The translations under genes were made by a program, and so were the position numbers. Positions 16,645 through 23,990 of a DNA stretch of 42,358 nucleotides are shown one piece after another. Source of the DNA: Acidobacteriota bacterium (GTDB taxonomy: Bacteria; Acidobacteriota; B3-B38; Guanabaribacteriales; JAGGZT01). The stretch spans positions 1 to 42,358 of the forward strand of contig JAGGZT010000020.1 in assembly GCA_021161905.1 (NCBI GenBank), read 5' to 3'. Every line of letters starts with the position of its first letter. Position 1 is the first letter of the stretch. A model generated the notes under the pieces. That model was not told the origin of the DNA. It did no database searches and saw only the letters and a list, made by a program, of their open reading frames with translations.

Positions 16645-17655
16645 TCAGCCCCTCTTGACCGAACTGAAGAGAAGTTCCGCCATCCTCTCCACCAGCTGAG
16701 GCACCCCCTCTCCAGTAAGGGCGGAGATGAAAATCATTTCGCAACCCGCTTCTTTCAGTTTCGAGGCTATTTTCTCGATCTTTTTTCTCTCCTTTATCAA
16801 ATCTATCTTGTTTCCCACCAGAAGTTGTACCTTCTTCGGAAGTTCTTTGGAATAGGTGGCAAGTTCCTTGTTTATCGTTTCTACCTTATGGAGAACCTCC
16901 TCTGGATCGGCTGAGGAGATGTCAACAAGATGAACGATGAGCCTCGTCCTTTCGATGTGGCGGAGGAACTCATGTCCCAATCCGCTCCCCTTATGCGCTC
17001 CCTCGATCAACCCTGGGATATCGGCAACGGTGAATCGGCGATAATCGGGAAGTTCAACTACACCTAAATTTGGATTTAAGGTGGTGAAAGGATAAGAAGC
17101 GATCTTGGGATGGGCAGCTGAGATACGGGAAATAAGGGTGCTTTTGCCAGCGTTGGGAAGTCCTACCAGCCCAACATCGGCTATCAGCTTGAGTTCGAGT
17201 ATTAGCCACCGCTCTTCACCCTCTTCGCCGGGTTCAGCGTAATGCGGTGTTTGATTGGTTGGAGTGGCGAAATGAGCGTTGCCTCTTCCTCCGCGTCCTC
17301 CTTTAGCAATCAGAAAGAGCTCCTCCGGCTTGGTGAAATCATGGATCAACTCGCCCTTTTCCCCATCGAGGACCATAGTACCAGGAGGAACGGGTATGAT
17401 TATGTCCCTTCCTTTCTTTCCACTTCGGTTATTTCCCGAACCTCCGCCGCCATTTCCCGCCTTATATCTCAGCCGTTTAGCAAGATGGGAAAGGTCATCC
17501 ACCTCTTCCGTACTCTTGAGGTAGACATCCCCCCCTTTTCCTCCATCCCCACCATCCGGTCCTCCTCGAGGGGCGAATTTCTCCCGGTGAAAACTCACAC
17601 AACCCCTTCCGCCATTTCCCGCCTTGACATATATCTTTACCCGATCGACGAACAT
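16645..17655 (-). CDS. obgE: Obg family GTPase, ribosome assembly
   Basis: The protein has 336 aa. The glycine-rich Obg domain (residues 1-158) opens FVDRVKIYVKAGNGGRGCVS. The GTPase domain has G1 GLPNAGKS, the switch region FTTLNPNLGVV, G3 DIPGLIEGA, G4 NKID and G5 ISALTGEG. The protein ends soon after the G domain, so the variable OCT domain found in some Obg proteins is missing; that is common. It acts in 50S maturation and stringent signalling. It follows rpmA by 48 bases in the conserved rplU-rpmA-obg order. Confidence 0.97.
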   Translation of the reverse strand: MFVDRVKIYVKAGNGGRGCVSFHREKFAPRGGPDGGDGGKGGDVYLKSTEEVDDLSHLAKRLRYKAGNGGGGSGNNRSGKKGRDIIIPVPPGTMVLDGEKGELIHDFTKPEELFLIAKGGRGGRGNAHFATPTNQTPHYAEPGEEGEERWLILELKLIADVGLVGLPNAGKSTLISRISAAHPKIASYPFTTLNPNLGVVELPDYRRFTVADIPGLIEGAHKGSGLGHEFLRHIERTRLIVHLVDISSADPEEVLHKVETINKELATYSKELPKKVQLLVGNKIDLIKERKKIEKIASKLKEAGCEMIFISALTGEGVPQLVERMAELLFSSVKRG

Positions 17656-17703
17656 TTACACCACTGGTGTTCAGCCACCATTTGGGGATAGAAGATGGGG
17701 GAT

Positions 17704-17961
17704 TTATTCGCTCGGGAGGACACTGACGAATTTACCCTTTCGTCCCTTATTCTCGAATTTCACTACTCCGGTAACCAGAGCAAAGAGGGTGTCATCACCA
17801 CCCCTTCCCACGTTTAGCCCAGGTTTGAACCTGGTGCCCCGCTGACGGACGAGTATGGAGCCAGCGGTAACTACTTGTCCGCCAAACCGCTTCACCCCCA
17901 GCCGTTTTGCTTTGCTATCCCGTCCATTACGGGAGCTACCTCCGGCTTTTTTATGAGCCAT
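17704..17961 (-). CDS. rpmA: 50S ribosomal protein L27
   Basis: The protein has 85 aa, full length. The N-terminus reads [20 protein letters not shown], followed by the L27 signatures [15 protein letters not shown] and [11 protein letters not shown]. The N-terminal tail reaches the peptidyl transferase centre. It begins directly with the mature-like AHKKAGGS sequence, without the cleaved leader seen in Firmicutes. It starts three bases after the rplU stop. Confidence 0.98.
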   Translation of the reverse strand: MAHKKAGGSSRNGRDSKAKRLGVKRFGGQVVTAGSILVRQRGTRFKPGLNVGRGGDDTLFALVTGVVKFENKGRKGKFVSVLPSE

Positions 17962-17964
17962 AAG

Positions 17965-18330
17965 CTAAGCCTCCTTTTTTTCCTCTTCTTCCTTCTTTTT
18001 TCTTCTGGGCTTTGCCGCCTCAGCGGTTATCTTCTCCACCTTGAGAAGAGAATACCACTGACGATGCCCCCGCTTCCGGCGGTAGCCCTTTCTTCTTTTT
18101 TTCTTAAATACGATTATCTTCTTATCCTTTGCTTCGGTTAAAACGGTGCAAACCACTTTGGCATTAGGAAGGTAGGGGGTTCCCACCTTTATCCCTTTAT
18201 CGTCCTTTAAAAGGAGCACCTCCTTGAACTCAACCTTTTCCCCTTTTTCCTTTGCCAGCTTCTCCACCTTTAAAAGATCACCTGGTGAAACCCGATATTG
18301 TTTACCCCCGGTGGTTATTACTGCGTACAT
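17965..18330 (-). CDS. rplU: 50S ribosomal protein L21
   Basis: The protein has 121 aa. The L21 pattern is clear: MYAVITTGGKQYRVSPGDLL, then FKKKRRKGYRRKRGHRQ, which contacts 23S rRNA. A Lys/Glu-rich tail of about 17 residues extends beyond the usual end (about 103 aa). I start at ATG 18330, which has AAGGAG eight bases upstream, rather than at the in-frame GTG 18339, which overlaps that site. It heads the minus-strand operon behind a good promoter. Confidence 0.96.
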   Translation of the reverse strand: MYAVITTGGKQYRVSPGDLLKVEKLAKEKGEKVEFKEVLLLKDDKGIKVGTPYLPNAKVVCTVLTEAKDKKIIVFKKKRRKGYRRKRGHRQWYSLLKVEKITAEAAKPRRKKKEEEEKKEA

Positions 18331-18367
18331 TACCTTCACTCCTTCCTCATCAGTTTTGAAGTAATCT

Positions 18368-18396
18368 TAGATATCACAAAAACCAGCACCTGTCAA
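18368..18396 (-). promoter_or_regulatory. Sigma-70-type promoter of rplU-rpmA-obg
   Basis: Read on the minus strand, TTGACA (18396-18391) and TATCTA (18373-18368) are 17 bases apart, with a TG just ahead of the -10 as an extended element. The leader to the rplU ATG would be about 30 bases. Confidence 0.65.
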
Positions 18397-18412
18397 TACC
18401 AAATCCTTCCTC

Positions 18413-18442
18413 TTGTCTTTTCTAAGCGGTACCGGCTAAAAT
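18413..18442 (+). promoter_or_regulatory. Probable promoter of nadE
   Basis: TTGTCT (18413-18418) and TAAAAT (18437-18442) are 18 bases apart. The start of transcription would be near 18449, before the preferred nadE ATG at 18474. It is divergent from the rplU promoter. Confidence 0.45.
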
Positions 18443-18473
18443 ATAAGCCTAAATGGCAAAGGAGGCAAGGAAG

Positions 18474-19289
18474 ATGGAGGAATTATTTATAGATACCTCT
18501 TCAGTAGAGAAGAGATTGGTTAACTTCCTCAAGGAGACGGTGAAGGAGGCGGGTTTTTCCCGGGTGGTGATCGGTCTTTCTGGAGGGCTTGATTCCACTA
18601 CCTCTGCCTACCTTGCAGTGAGAGCGCTGGGAAAGGACGGGGTTGTCGGAGTGATGATGCCCTATAAAACGAGCTCCCCTTCTGGTGTAGCTGATGCGGA
18701 GCGGGTGATAAGGAAACTCGGCATCAAAAGCGAGAAGGTCGATATCACCCCAATGATCGACGCCTACTTCGATACCTATGAGCCCCAAGCGGATAAGATC
18801 AGACGGGGGAATAAGATGGCGCGGGAGCGGATGGCTATCCTCTTCGATCTATCCAAGAAACATAATGCCCTTGTCCTCGGGACCTCCAACAAGACGGAAC
18901 TACTGTTGGGCTATGGCACCCTCTACGGTGATACCGCTTGTTCCCTAAACGCAATTGGCGATCTCTATAAGATCCAGGTTCGTCAGCTTGCTCGCCATTT
19001 AGAGGTGCCGGAGCGGATCATAGATAAGGTGCCCACCGCTGATCTGTGGCAGGGGCAGACTGACGAGGGAGAGCTCGGTTATTCCTATTCTGAACTCGAT
19101 CGGTTTTTATTCCATCTGATAGAGAGAGAGGCAGACTTTCCTACCTTGCAAAAGCTCGGCTTTGCCGACGATTTCATCCGAGAGGTGATCGCCAAGGTGC
19201 GTGCTTCTCGGTTCAAGGTAAAGGTGCCTAAGATCGCTGTCCTTACCGAACATCCCGTATCTGGAGAGATAAAGCTTCCCAAGATCTAA
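18474..19289 (+). CDS. nadE: NH3-dependent NAD synthetase
   Basis: The protein has 271 aa. It amidates deamido-NAD using ATP and ammonia. The pyrophosphatase loop VVIGLSGGLDSTTSAYLAV, the GTSNKTELLLGYGTLYGD stretch and VPTADLWQGQTDEGELGYSY are family signatures. There is no glutaminase (nitrilase) domain, so free ammonia is the expected donor. An earlier in-frame ATG at 18453 exists, but AAAGGAGG (18458-18465) sits eight bases before ATG 18474, which I prefer. It faces the GWxTD gene tail to tail with ten bases between and no terminator. Confidence 0.95.
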   Translation: MEELFIDTSSVEKRLVNFLKETVKEAGFSRVVIGLSGGLDSTTSAYLAVRALGKDGVVGVMMPYKTSSPSGVADAERVIRKLGIKSEKVDITPMIDAYFDTYEPQADKIRRGNKMARERMAILFDLSKKHNALVLGTSNKTELLLGYGTLYGDTACSLNAIGDLYKIQVRQLARHLEVPERIIDKVPTADLWQGQTDEGELGYSYSELDRFLFHLIEREADFPTLQKLGFADDFIREVIAKVRASRFKVKVPKIAVLTEHPVSGEIKLPKI

Positions 19290-19299
19290 ACGGGTTCTC

Positions 19300-20787
19300 C
19301 TACTCGATTACGATGAACGGTATCCTCGAAGAGAAGAAACTCTTCTTGGCTATCATATCCTCTACTCCGATTATGAGCTGGTAGTCCCCTGGAGGGAAGG
19401 CGTAGGCGGGAATGGTTTCTATCACAAATAAGGTCGAGGAATCAGTAGAGGTTACCGCCGAGCTGGGAAGGGATAAAGCGAGTTCACCATCCTTGTAAAA
19501 AGAGTAGGAGATCGTCACCGAATTCTTTTTGGTTTTGTCATCGAGCGAAAGCCCGATTAACTGGAAAAAGATGGTCAGGGGAGCATCTCTTTTTAGAATG
19601 CCCCCTTTCAAGGGGAAGACCTGATACCCCCCAAGGTTTATTCCGTTTTTATCTTCCGCCGAACCTCTCCTTACCCCTTCTGCAAGGATGACCTTGGACA
19701 TACGGAGCCCTTTATTGGTCAAGTCGGGGATGGTGAGTTTGCGCTCAATCGCCCCTTTACCTCCGCTGATGAGATCACAGGCGCTGAAATCCATAGTATA
19801 TTCTCCAGGAGGAACGGAGAGCACTATGAAAAATGGCAATCGCTCTTCCGGAATTTTTTTGATCTCCTCTTTGTCTATCTTGAAGGAGATGTCCTTTTTT
19901 GTCTTTGCCCCTCCTTCTCCGCTGAGTGAGGCTTCTATCTCTATTTTAGGGGATAGCGTTTTCCCCTTCTCCTCATAAAGGAGGTCTTTTACCCTAAACC
20001 CCGCCCAAAAAAGTACATCCGTTTTCCCGTCTAAGCCAAGAAAATAATCCACTCTAAGCACAAAAGGAAGGGATCCCTTAGTAAGGGTCCGCTTCTCCCT
20101 CAATTTTCCTTTACTCGGCTCGAATTTCATTTCTTTGTTCACGATCATTTTCTTCTTTATTTTCTCTATAGCGTTGATCAGTGTTGGCGGTAGATATGGT
20201 GAGCCAGCTGGATTATGTATCTGTTCCGAAACCCAATGGGAATACATCTCACCCATATAGCTTAGGTCTGCTACCCGGTAATCGCCGTTTCCCGAGTAAT
20301 CTATGAATACCACCGTGTAGTGCATAGGAAGCACATCGCCTGGGGTCCGGTAGTAGGTCCAAGCAAGGTATTTCCTGAGATCGGCGGTCATCCCCTGTTG
20401 CACCTCGGAAGGGGGACCGAAAACGATATAGAGATGCCCCATCGGTGTTTTCCAGCCCGGTCGTTTACCAATACGAAACGCCTTATCCGTATAAGCAATG
20501 CGACGGAGGATTTCCTCCCGGAACTCGTTTCTCGATGTTTTTGGATTCGGATCCCGTCGATCCCAGAAGAACTTGATAAACTGGAGCTTCTCTTCCCTTG
20601 TCTTAAGCTTCTTGAATATCTTCTGTTCTTCTTTGGTTATCAGGTAACGGGCGATCTTCTCCCGCCAGGTTTTTATATAGCTATCTATCTCCTTATTGGT
20701 AATCTTCTTCTGCTGACTCAGGATAGAAGGAGAGAGGAGGATCCCGCTAAGGAGGAAAGCAATTGTTAGAAAGGATGTCCTTTTCAT
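19300..20787 (-). CDS. GWxTD domain protein, exported
   Basis: The protein has 495 aa. Residues 1-24 are a signal peptide (hydrophobic run ending LSPSILSQQ). The GWxTD domain covers about 35-190: the FWDRRDPNPKTSRNEFREE stretch, then PGWKTPMGHLYIVFGPPSEV, which matches the motif that names the family although the fifth position is Pro rather than Asp. The rest (about 220-495) looks like beta-sandwich domains (VLSVPPGEYTMDFS, then the end PPGDYQLIIGVED). The family is common in Aminicenantes, Acidobacteria and Bacteroidetes and has no settled function; envelope location is expected. It stands alone behind a possible promoter. Confidence 0.88.
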   Translation of the reverse strand: MKRTSFLTIAFLLSGILLSPSILSQQKKITNKEIDSYIKTWREKIARYLITKEEQKIFKKLKTREEKLQFIKFFWDRRDPNPKTSRNEFREEILRRIAYTDKAFRIGKRPGWKTPMGHLYIVFGPPSEVQQGMTADLRKYLAWTYYRTPGDVLPMHYTVVFIDYSGNGDYRVADLSYMGEMYSHWVSEQIHNPAGSPYLPPTLINAIEKIKKKMIVNKEMKFEPSKGKLREKRTLTKGSLPFVLRVDYFLGLDGKTDVLFWAGFRVKDLLYEEKGKTLSPKIEIEASLSGEGGAKTKKDISFKIDKEEIKKIPEERLPFFIVLSVPPGEYTMDFSACDLISGGKGAIERKLTIPDLTNKGLRMSKVILAEGVRRGSAEDKNGINLGGYQVFPLKGGILKRDAPLTIFFQLIGLSLDDKTKKNSVTISYSFYKDGELALSLPSSAVTSTDSSTLFVIETIPAYAFPPGDYQLIIGVEDMIAKKSFFSSRIPFIVIE

Positions 20788-20812
20788 TTCCCTTTTTCTC
20801 CCCTTTCTTTTC

Positions 20813-20841
20813 TAAATATATTTTCCTCGATCTTGGTCCAA
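20813..20841 (-). promoter_or_regulatory. Possible promoter of the GWxTD gene
   Basis: On the minus strand TTGGAC (20841-20836) and TATTTA (20818-20813) are 17 bases apart, giving a leader of about 20 bases. The -10 is weak. Confidence 0.4.
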
Positions 20842-20896
20842 CTTTCAAATAATTTTCCTTTTCTTTCCTCGTTTCTGCCCTTATTCTACCTAATGG

Positions 20897-20925
20897 TTGA
20901 AGTGGAGCTTCTTCCGATATATATT
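20897..20925 (+). promoter_or_regulatory. Promoter of tRNA-Ser
   Basis: TTGAAG (20897-20902) and TATATT (20920-20925) are 17 bases apart. Transcription would begin very close to the tRNA 5' end at 20933. No terminator lies between the tRNA and the methyltransferase gene, so read-through is possible. Confidence 0.55.
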
Positions 20926-20932
20926 AGGGGAT

Positions 20933-21023
20933 GGAGGGGTGGCCGAGCGGCTTAAGGCGGCGGTCTTGAAAATCGCTCTCCGGTTCTGCCGGAGCGTGGG
21001 TTCGAATCCCACCCCCTCCGCCA
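20933..21023 (+). tRNA. tRNA-Ser (anticodon UGA)
   Basis: The acceptor arms GGAGGGG (20933-20939) and CCCCTCC (21013-21019) pair, followed by G and an encoded CCA. The anticodon loop is CTTGAAA, so the anticodon is TGA, reading UCA. The long variable arm (CTCCGGTTCTGCCGGAG) confirms the serine class, and the T-arm reads GGGTTCGAATCCC. It lies directly upstream of the AT-rich restriction-modification genes. Confidence 0.97.
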
Positions 21024-21063
21024 GTTAATGATTAGTTTTTTCTAAAGGGATACTATTAAAAGG

Positions 21064-22371
21064 ATGGATCTATATACTCACCATAAGGTTATCATTGGGG
21101 ATGCCCGCGTTATGAGGGAGGTTTCCGATGAATCGATTCATTTGATAATCACCTCGCCTCCTTACTGGCAATTGAAAGATTATGGAGTAGTGGGACAAAT
21201 AGGTTTTTATGATAGCTATGAAGATTATATAAACAATCTGAACTTAGTATGGAAAGAGTGCTTACGGGTGCTTCATAAAGGTTGTCGTTTGTGTATTAAT
21301 ATTGGAGATCAGTTTGCTAGGTCAGTATATTATGGGAGGTATAAGGTTATACCAATTAGAACTGAGATAATTAAGTTCTGTGAAAGTATAGGTTTTGACT
21401 ATATGGGGGCGATAATTTGGCAGAAAGTTACTACTTGTAATACTACCGGTGGAGCTACGGTTATGGGTTCTTATCCTTATCCAAGGAATGGAATATTAAA
21501 GATAGACTATGAATTTATCCTCATTTTTAGAAAGCCTGGGAGAGCACCCAAGGTGAAGAGGGAGCTAAAAGAGCTATCTCGGCTGAGTGATAAAGAATGG
21601 AATGAATATTTTTCGGGTCATTGGAATTTTCCCGGCGAGAGACAGGAAAAACATTTAGCGATGTTTCCTATAGAGCTTCCTAAGCGGTTGATCAAGATGT
21701 TTAGTTTTGTGGGAGATACAGTTTTAGACCCTTTTTTAGGGAGTGGCACCACTGCTAGAGCGGCAAAGGATTTAGGAAGGAATTCTATTGGGTATGAAAT
21801 AAATAAGGACTTTCTGCCATTGATTAAGGCTAAACTAGGGGTTAATGAGGGAGATTTATTTACAAATGCCCAAATTGAAATAGTGGAACAGGGGAATTTA
21901 GAAGTAGATTTCGAGAAAAAAGTGAGGGAACTTCCTTATATTTTTTCTGATCCGGGCAAGTTCGATAAGGTAACGGATCCCAAAAAGTTTAACTTTGGTT
22001 CTAAAGTGTCTTCTTTTCAGCAAAAAGGTGATAATTTTTATCGAGTGACAGAAGTTATTACACCAGAGTCTTTGATTTTGGATAATGGTCTTAAGATTAA
22101 ACTTATTGGGGTAAAAGAAAAGAGGGAAACAGCTGAAAAGGCGGTGAATTTTTTAAAAGAAAGGCTAAAAGGACGAAAGGTTTTCTTTAAATTTGATAGC
22201 TTGTTATATCCTAATAAAGGAAGTGATTTTCTTTTATGCTATTTATATTTGAGAAATAGGACATTTATAAATGCCCATCTTATAAAGCGAGGGTTGGTAG
22301 AAGTTGATACCTCTTATGAATATAGATACAAGTCGCGCTTTTTAAAGTTAAGGAATAGTATCAATGGCTAA
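21064..22371 (+). CDS. Type II DNA methyltransferase (SPPY class) with C-terminal nuclease-fold tail
   Basis: The protein has 435 aa. The catalytic motif TSPPYWQLKDYG (S31-P-P-Y34) precedes the AdoMet-binding motif DPFLGSGTT (D222-T230), so the order is that of a beta-class enzyme; SPPY favours N4-methylcytosine but N6-adenine is possible. Residues 328-435 look like a staphylococcal-nuclease/OB-fold domain (LILDNGLKIKLIGV, FLKERLKGRKVFF, TFINAHLIKRGLVEV), but the positions expected for the nuclease active-site residues hold Lys/Glu/Arg or Phe instead, so it is probably a binding domain. The ATG has only AAAAGG directly before it. It overlaps the endonuclease gene by eight bases. Composition is AT-rich compared with both flanks. 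Confidence 0.88.
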   Translation: MDLYTHHKVIIGDARVMREVSDESIHLIITSPPYWQLKDYGVVGQIGFYDSYEDYINNLNLVWKECLRVLHKGCRLCINIGDQFARSVYYGRYKVIPIRTEIIKFCESIGFDYMGAIIWQKVTTCNTTGGATVMGSYPYPRNGILKIDYEFILIFRKPGRAPKVKRELKELSRLSDKEWNEYFSGHWNFPGERQEKHLAMFPIELPKRLIKMFSFVGDTVLDPFLGSGTTARAAKDLGRNSIGYEINKDFLPLIKAKLGVNEGDLFTNAQIEIVEQGNLEVDFEKKVRELPYIFSDPGKFDKVTDPKKFNFGSKVSSFQQKGDNFYRVTEVITPESLILDNGLKIKLIGVKEKRETAEKAVNFLKERLKGRKVFFKFDSLLYPNKGSDFLLCYLYLRNRTFINAHLIKRGLVEVDTSYEYRYKSRFLKLRNSING

Positions 22372-23038
22372 AGAGTGGATTCTGAATATGGCGGTTGGGA
22401 GATGGGGACTAAATAAGAAGAATAGAGTTGGTCCCGTTTCCAGTTGGATTAGGGAATGTGCACCAAAAGATCTTTCTGAATGGCAACAATTTTATTTTAA
22501 AAAATTGAAGATGTTTTTAGAAAGTAAAAAAATAAGTCTAGATCCTAAGGAATATTTGGCTTCTATAGGGAAAAGGTTATATATTAAAGTAAGTGAAGTT
22601 ATTCATTCAGAGGTGGAAGAAGTAACTGAGAGTGATTGTTTGGAATATATTTATAATTTAGTTATTAATAGAACCTATGAAGGATATCTTTTAGAGAAAC
22701 ATACTATTTACGGTCAACTTAGCGAGATACTTCAGGCTAAAATTGAACCTGCACCAGATAAGTGGGATAGAGTGTTCAATGTGGATTTTTTTATCAAGAT
22801 AGGAAAGCATTACATTGGTCTCCAGATAAAGCCTATATCTTTTGAATATGCGGTTGAATATCAGAGAAAATGGCGAGATATTTATCAAAATTCCCACAAT
22901 AAATTTACCGAGAAATTCGGAGGTAGAGTTTTTGTCGTGTTATCTATTAAGGAGGGACGCCGAAAAGTTATTTTCAATAAAGAGGTTATCGAAGAAATTA
23001 AAAAAGAGATAAGCCGGCTACAAGAGGCGAATGGTTGA
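22364..23038 (+). CDS. Type II restriction endonuclease, MjaI-like
   Basis: The protein has 224 aa. The opening MAKEWILNMAVGRWGLNKKN and the later VINRTYEGYL and KIEPAPDKWDRVFNVDFF are what I recall of the MjaI restriction enzyme family, which cuts CTAG. A plausible PD-(D/E)xK-like site is D141 (NVDFF) with Q154-I-K156 (LQIKP). The ATG overlaps the end of the methyltransferase gene by eight bases, behind AAGGA, the usual modification-before-restriction order. Base composition is very AT-rich: 22501-22560 holds 15 G+C in 60. This indicates recent acquisition. The specificity is inferred from family memory only. Confidence 0.82.
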   Translation: MAKEWILNMAVGRWGLNKKNRVGPVSSWIRECAPKDLSEWQQFYFKKLKMFLESKKISLDPKEYLASIGKRLYIKVSEVIHSEVEEVTESDCLEYIYNLVINRTYEGYLLEKHTIYGQLSEILQAKIEPAPDKWDRVFNVDFFIKIGKHYIGLQIKPISFEYAVEYQRKWRDIYQNSHNKFTEKFGGRVFVVLSIKEGRRKVIFNKEVIEEIKKEISRLQEANG

Positions 23039-23073
23039 CTTGAGATAGAGAGAATTTATCCCTACGATTTGAG

Positions 23074-23106
23074 AACGGGAAAATTGGATTTATTCCCGTT
23101 ATTTTT
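23074..23106 (+). terminator. Intrinsic terminator after the restriction-modification genes
   Basis: The stem AACGGGAA (23074-23081) pairs with TTCCCGTT (23093-23100) around an 11-base loop and is followed by ATTTTT. It overlaps the presumed -35 region of the moaA promoter. Confidence 0.7.
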
Positions 23107-23114
23107 ACTATAAT
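23084..23114 (+). promoter_or_regulatory. Probable promoter of the moaA-gatA operon
   Basis: A perfect TATAAT lies at 23109-23114. The best -35 candidate is TTGGAT (23084-23089), 19 bases away, which is a little long; it lies partly in the loop of the terminator hairpin. The leader to ATG 23136 is short, with AGGAG eight bases before the start. Confidence 0.45.
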
Positions 23115-23135
23115 AGGAACCTCAGGAGTGGCTCT

Positions 23136-23990
23136 ATGGAGGATAGATATGGACGAAGGGTGGATTATCTTCGGATAGCGGTTACCTCTCGTTGTAACCT
23201 AAGCTGTCCCTATTGTCATCATGAAGGCGAGGAAGGAGATGGAGGGGAGCTTTCGCCCGATTTCGTATCCCGGGTGCTTGATGATCTTGTTCCTCTTGGG
23301 GTAAGGAAAGTGAAAATAACCGGTGGGGAACCGCTACTCCACCCGGAGATCGTGGAGATAGTGCGTCGGGTGGCGGATTTTCCCGAGGTCGTTGATATCT
23401 CGATGACCACCAACGGTACCCTTCTTCAAAAGCTCGCTTATCCTCTAAAGGAAGCGGGTCTCAATCGGGTGAATATAGGTTGCGATTCTTTCACCTCAGT
23501 TCTCCCAAAGAATTTAAGGGAGATATCACCTTCGCTCAGGGCAGCAAGAGAGGCGGGGCTATCCCCAATAAAGCTTAATATGGTGGTATTAAAGGGGATA
23601 AATGAGAGTGAAGTAGAGCCGATGATAGAATATGCGAGGAAAGAGGGGGTTATCCTCCAGCTCATAGAGCTAATCGATATCGACCACAGTTTCTTTAAAG
23701 CACATTATTACAACCTGAGCCGGCTGGAGGAGGAGCTTGCAAGACGGGCAAGGAGGGTGGTGGTACGAAGGATGCAGGGAAGGAGACAGTACGATATCGA
23801 AGGGGTGTTGGTGGAGGTGGTGAGACCGCACCAACCGGAGTTCTGCAGGAACTGTACCAAGCTCCGGATAACCTCGAAGGGGATGATCAAGCCCTGCCTT
23901 ATGCGGAACGATAACCTTGTTCCTTATACCGGCATCTCCTCCGTCTATGAGGCGCTATCTCGTCGGGAGCCCTATTATGCCTATGGTTGA
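23136..23990 (+). CDS. moaA: GTP 3',8-cyclase MoaA, archaeal-like short form
   Basis: The protein has 284 aa. It is the radical-SAM enzyme of the first step of molybdenum cofactor synthesis. The N-terminal cluster motif is C-NLS-C-PY-C followed by HHEGEEG, and KITGGEPLLHPEI is the radical-SAM GGEP region. The C-terminal second cluster is FCRNCTKLRIT with a third Cys in KPCL. The CHHEGE segment and the REPYYAYG ending, without the Gly-Gly tail of typical bacterial MoaA (about 330 aa), resemble archaeal forms. It overlaps moaC by 14 bases and heads a six-gene operon. Confidence 0.93.
   Translation: MEDRYGRRVDYLRIAVTSRCNLSCPYCHHEGEEGDGGELSPDFVSRVLDDLVPLGVRKVKITGGEPLLHPEIVEIVRRVADFPEVVDISMTTNGTLLQKLAYPLKEAGLNRVNIGCDSFTSVLPKNLREISPSLRAAREAGLSPIKLNMVVLKGINESEVEPMIEYARKEGVILQLIELIDIDHSFFKAHYYNLSRLEEELARRARRVVVRRMQGRRQYDIEGVLVEVVRPHQPEFCRNCTKLRITSKGMIKPCLMRNDNLVPYTGISSVYEALSRREPYYAYG

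Noticed and set aside
21024-23130. Integration of the restriction island by tRNA-directed recombination
   Set aside because: I found no copy of the tRNA-Ser 3' end downstream and no integrase gene, so only the position is suggestive.
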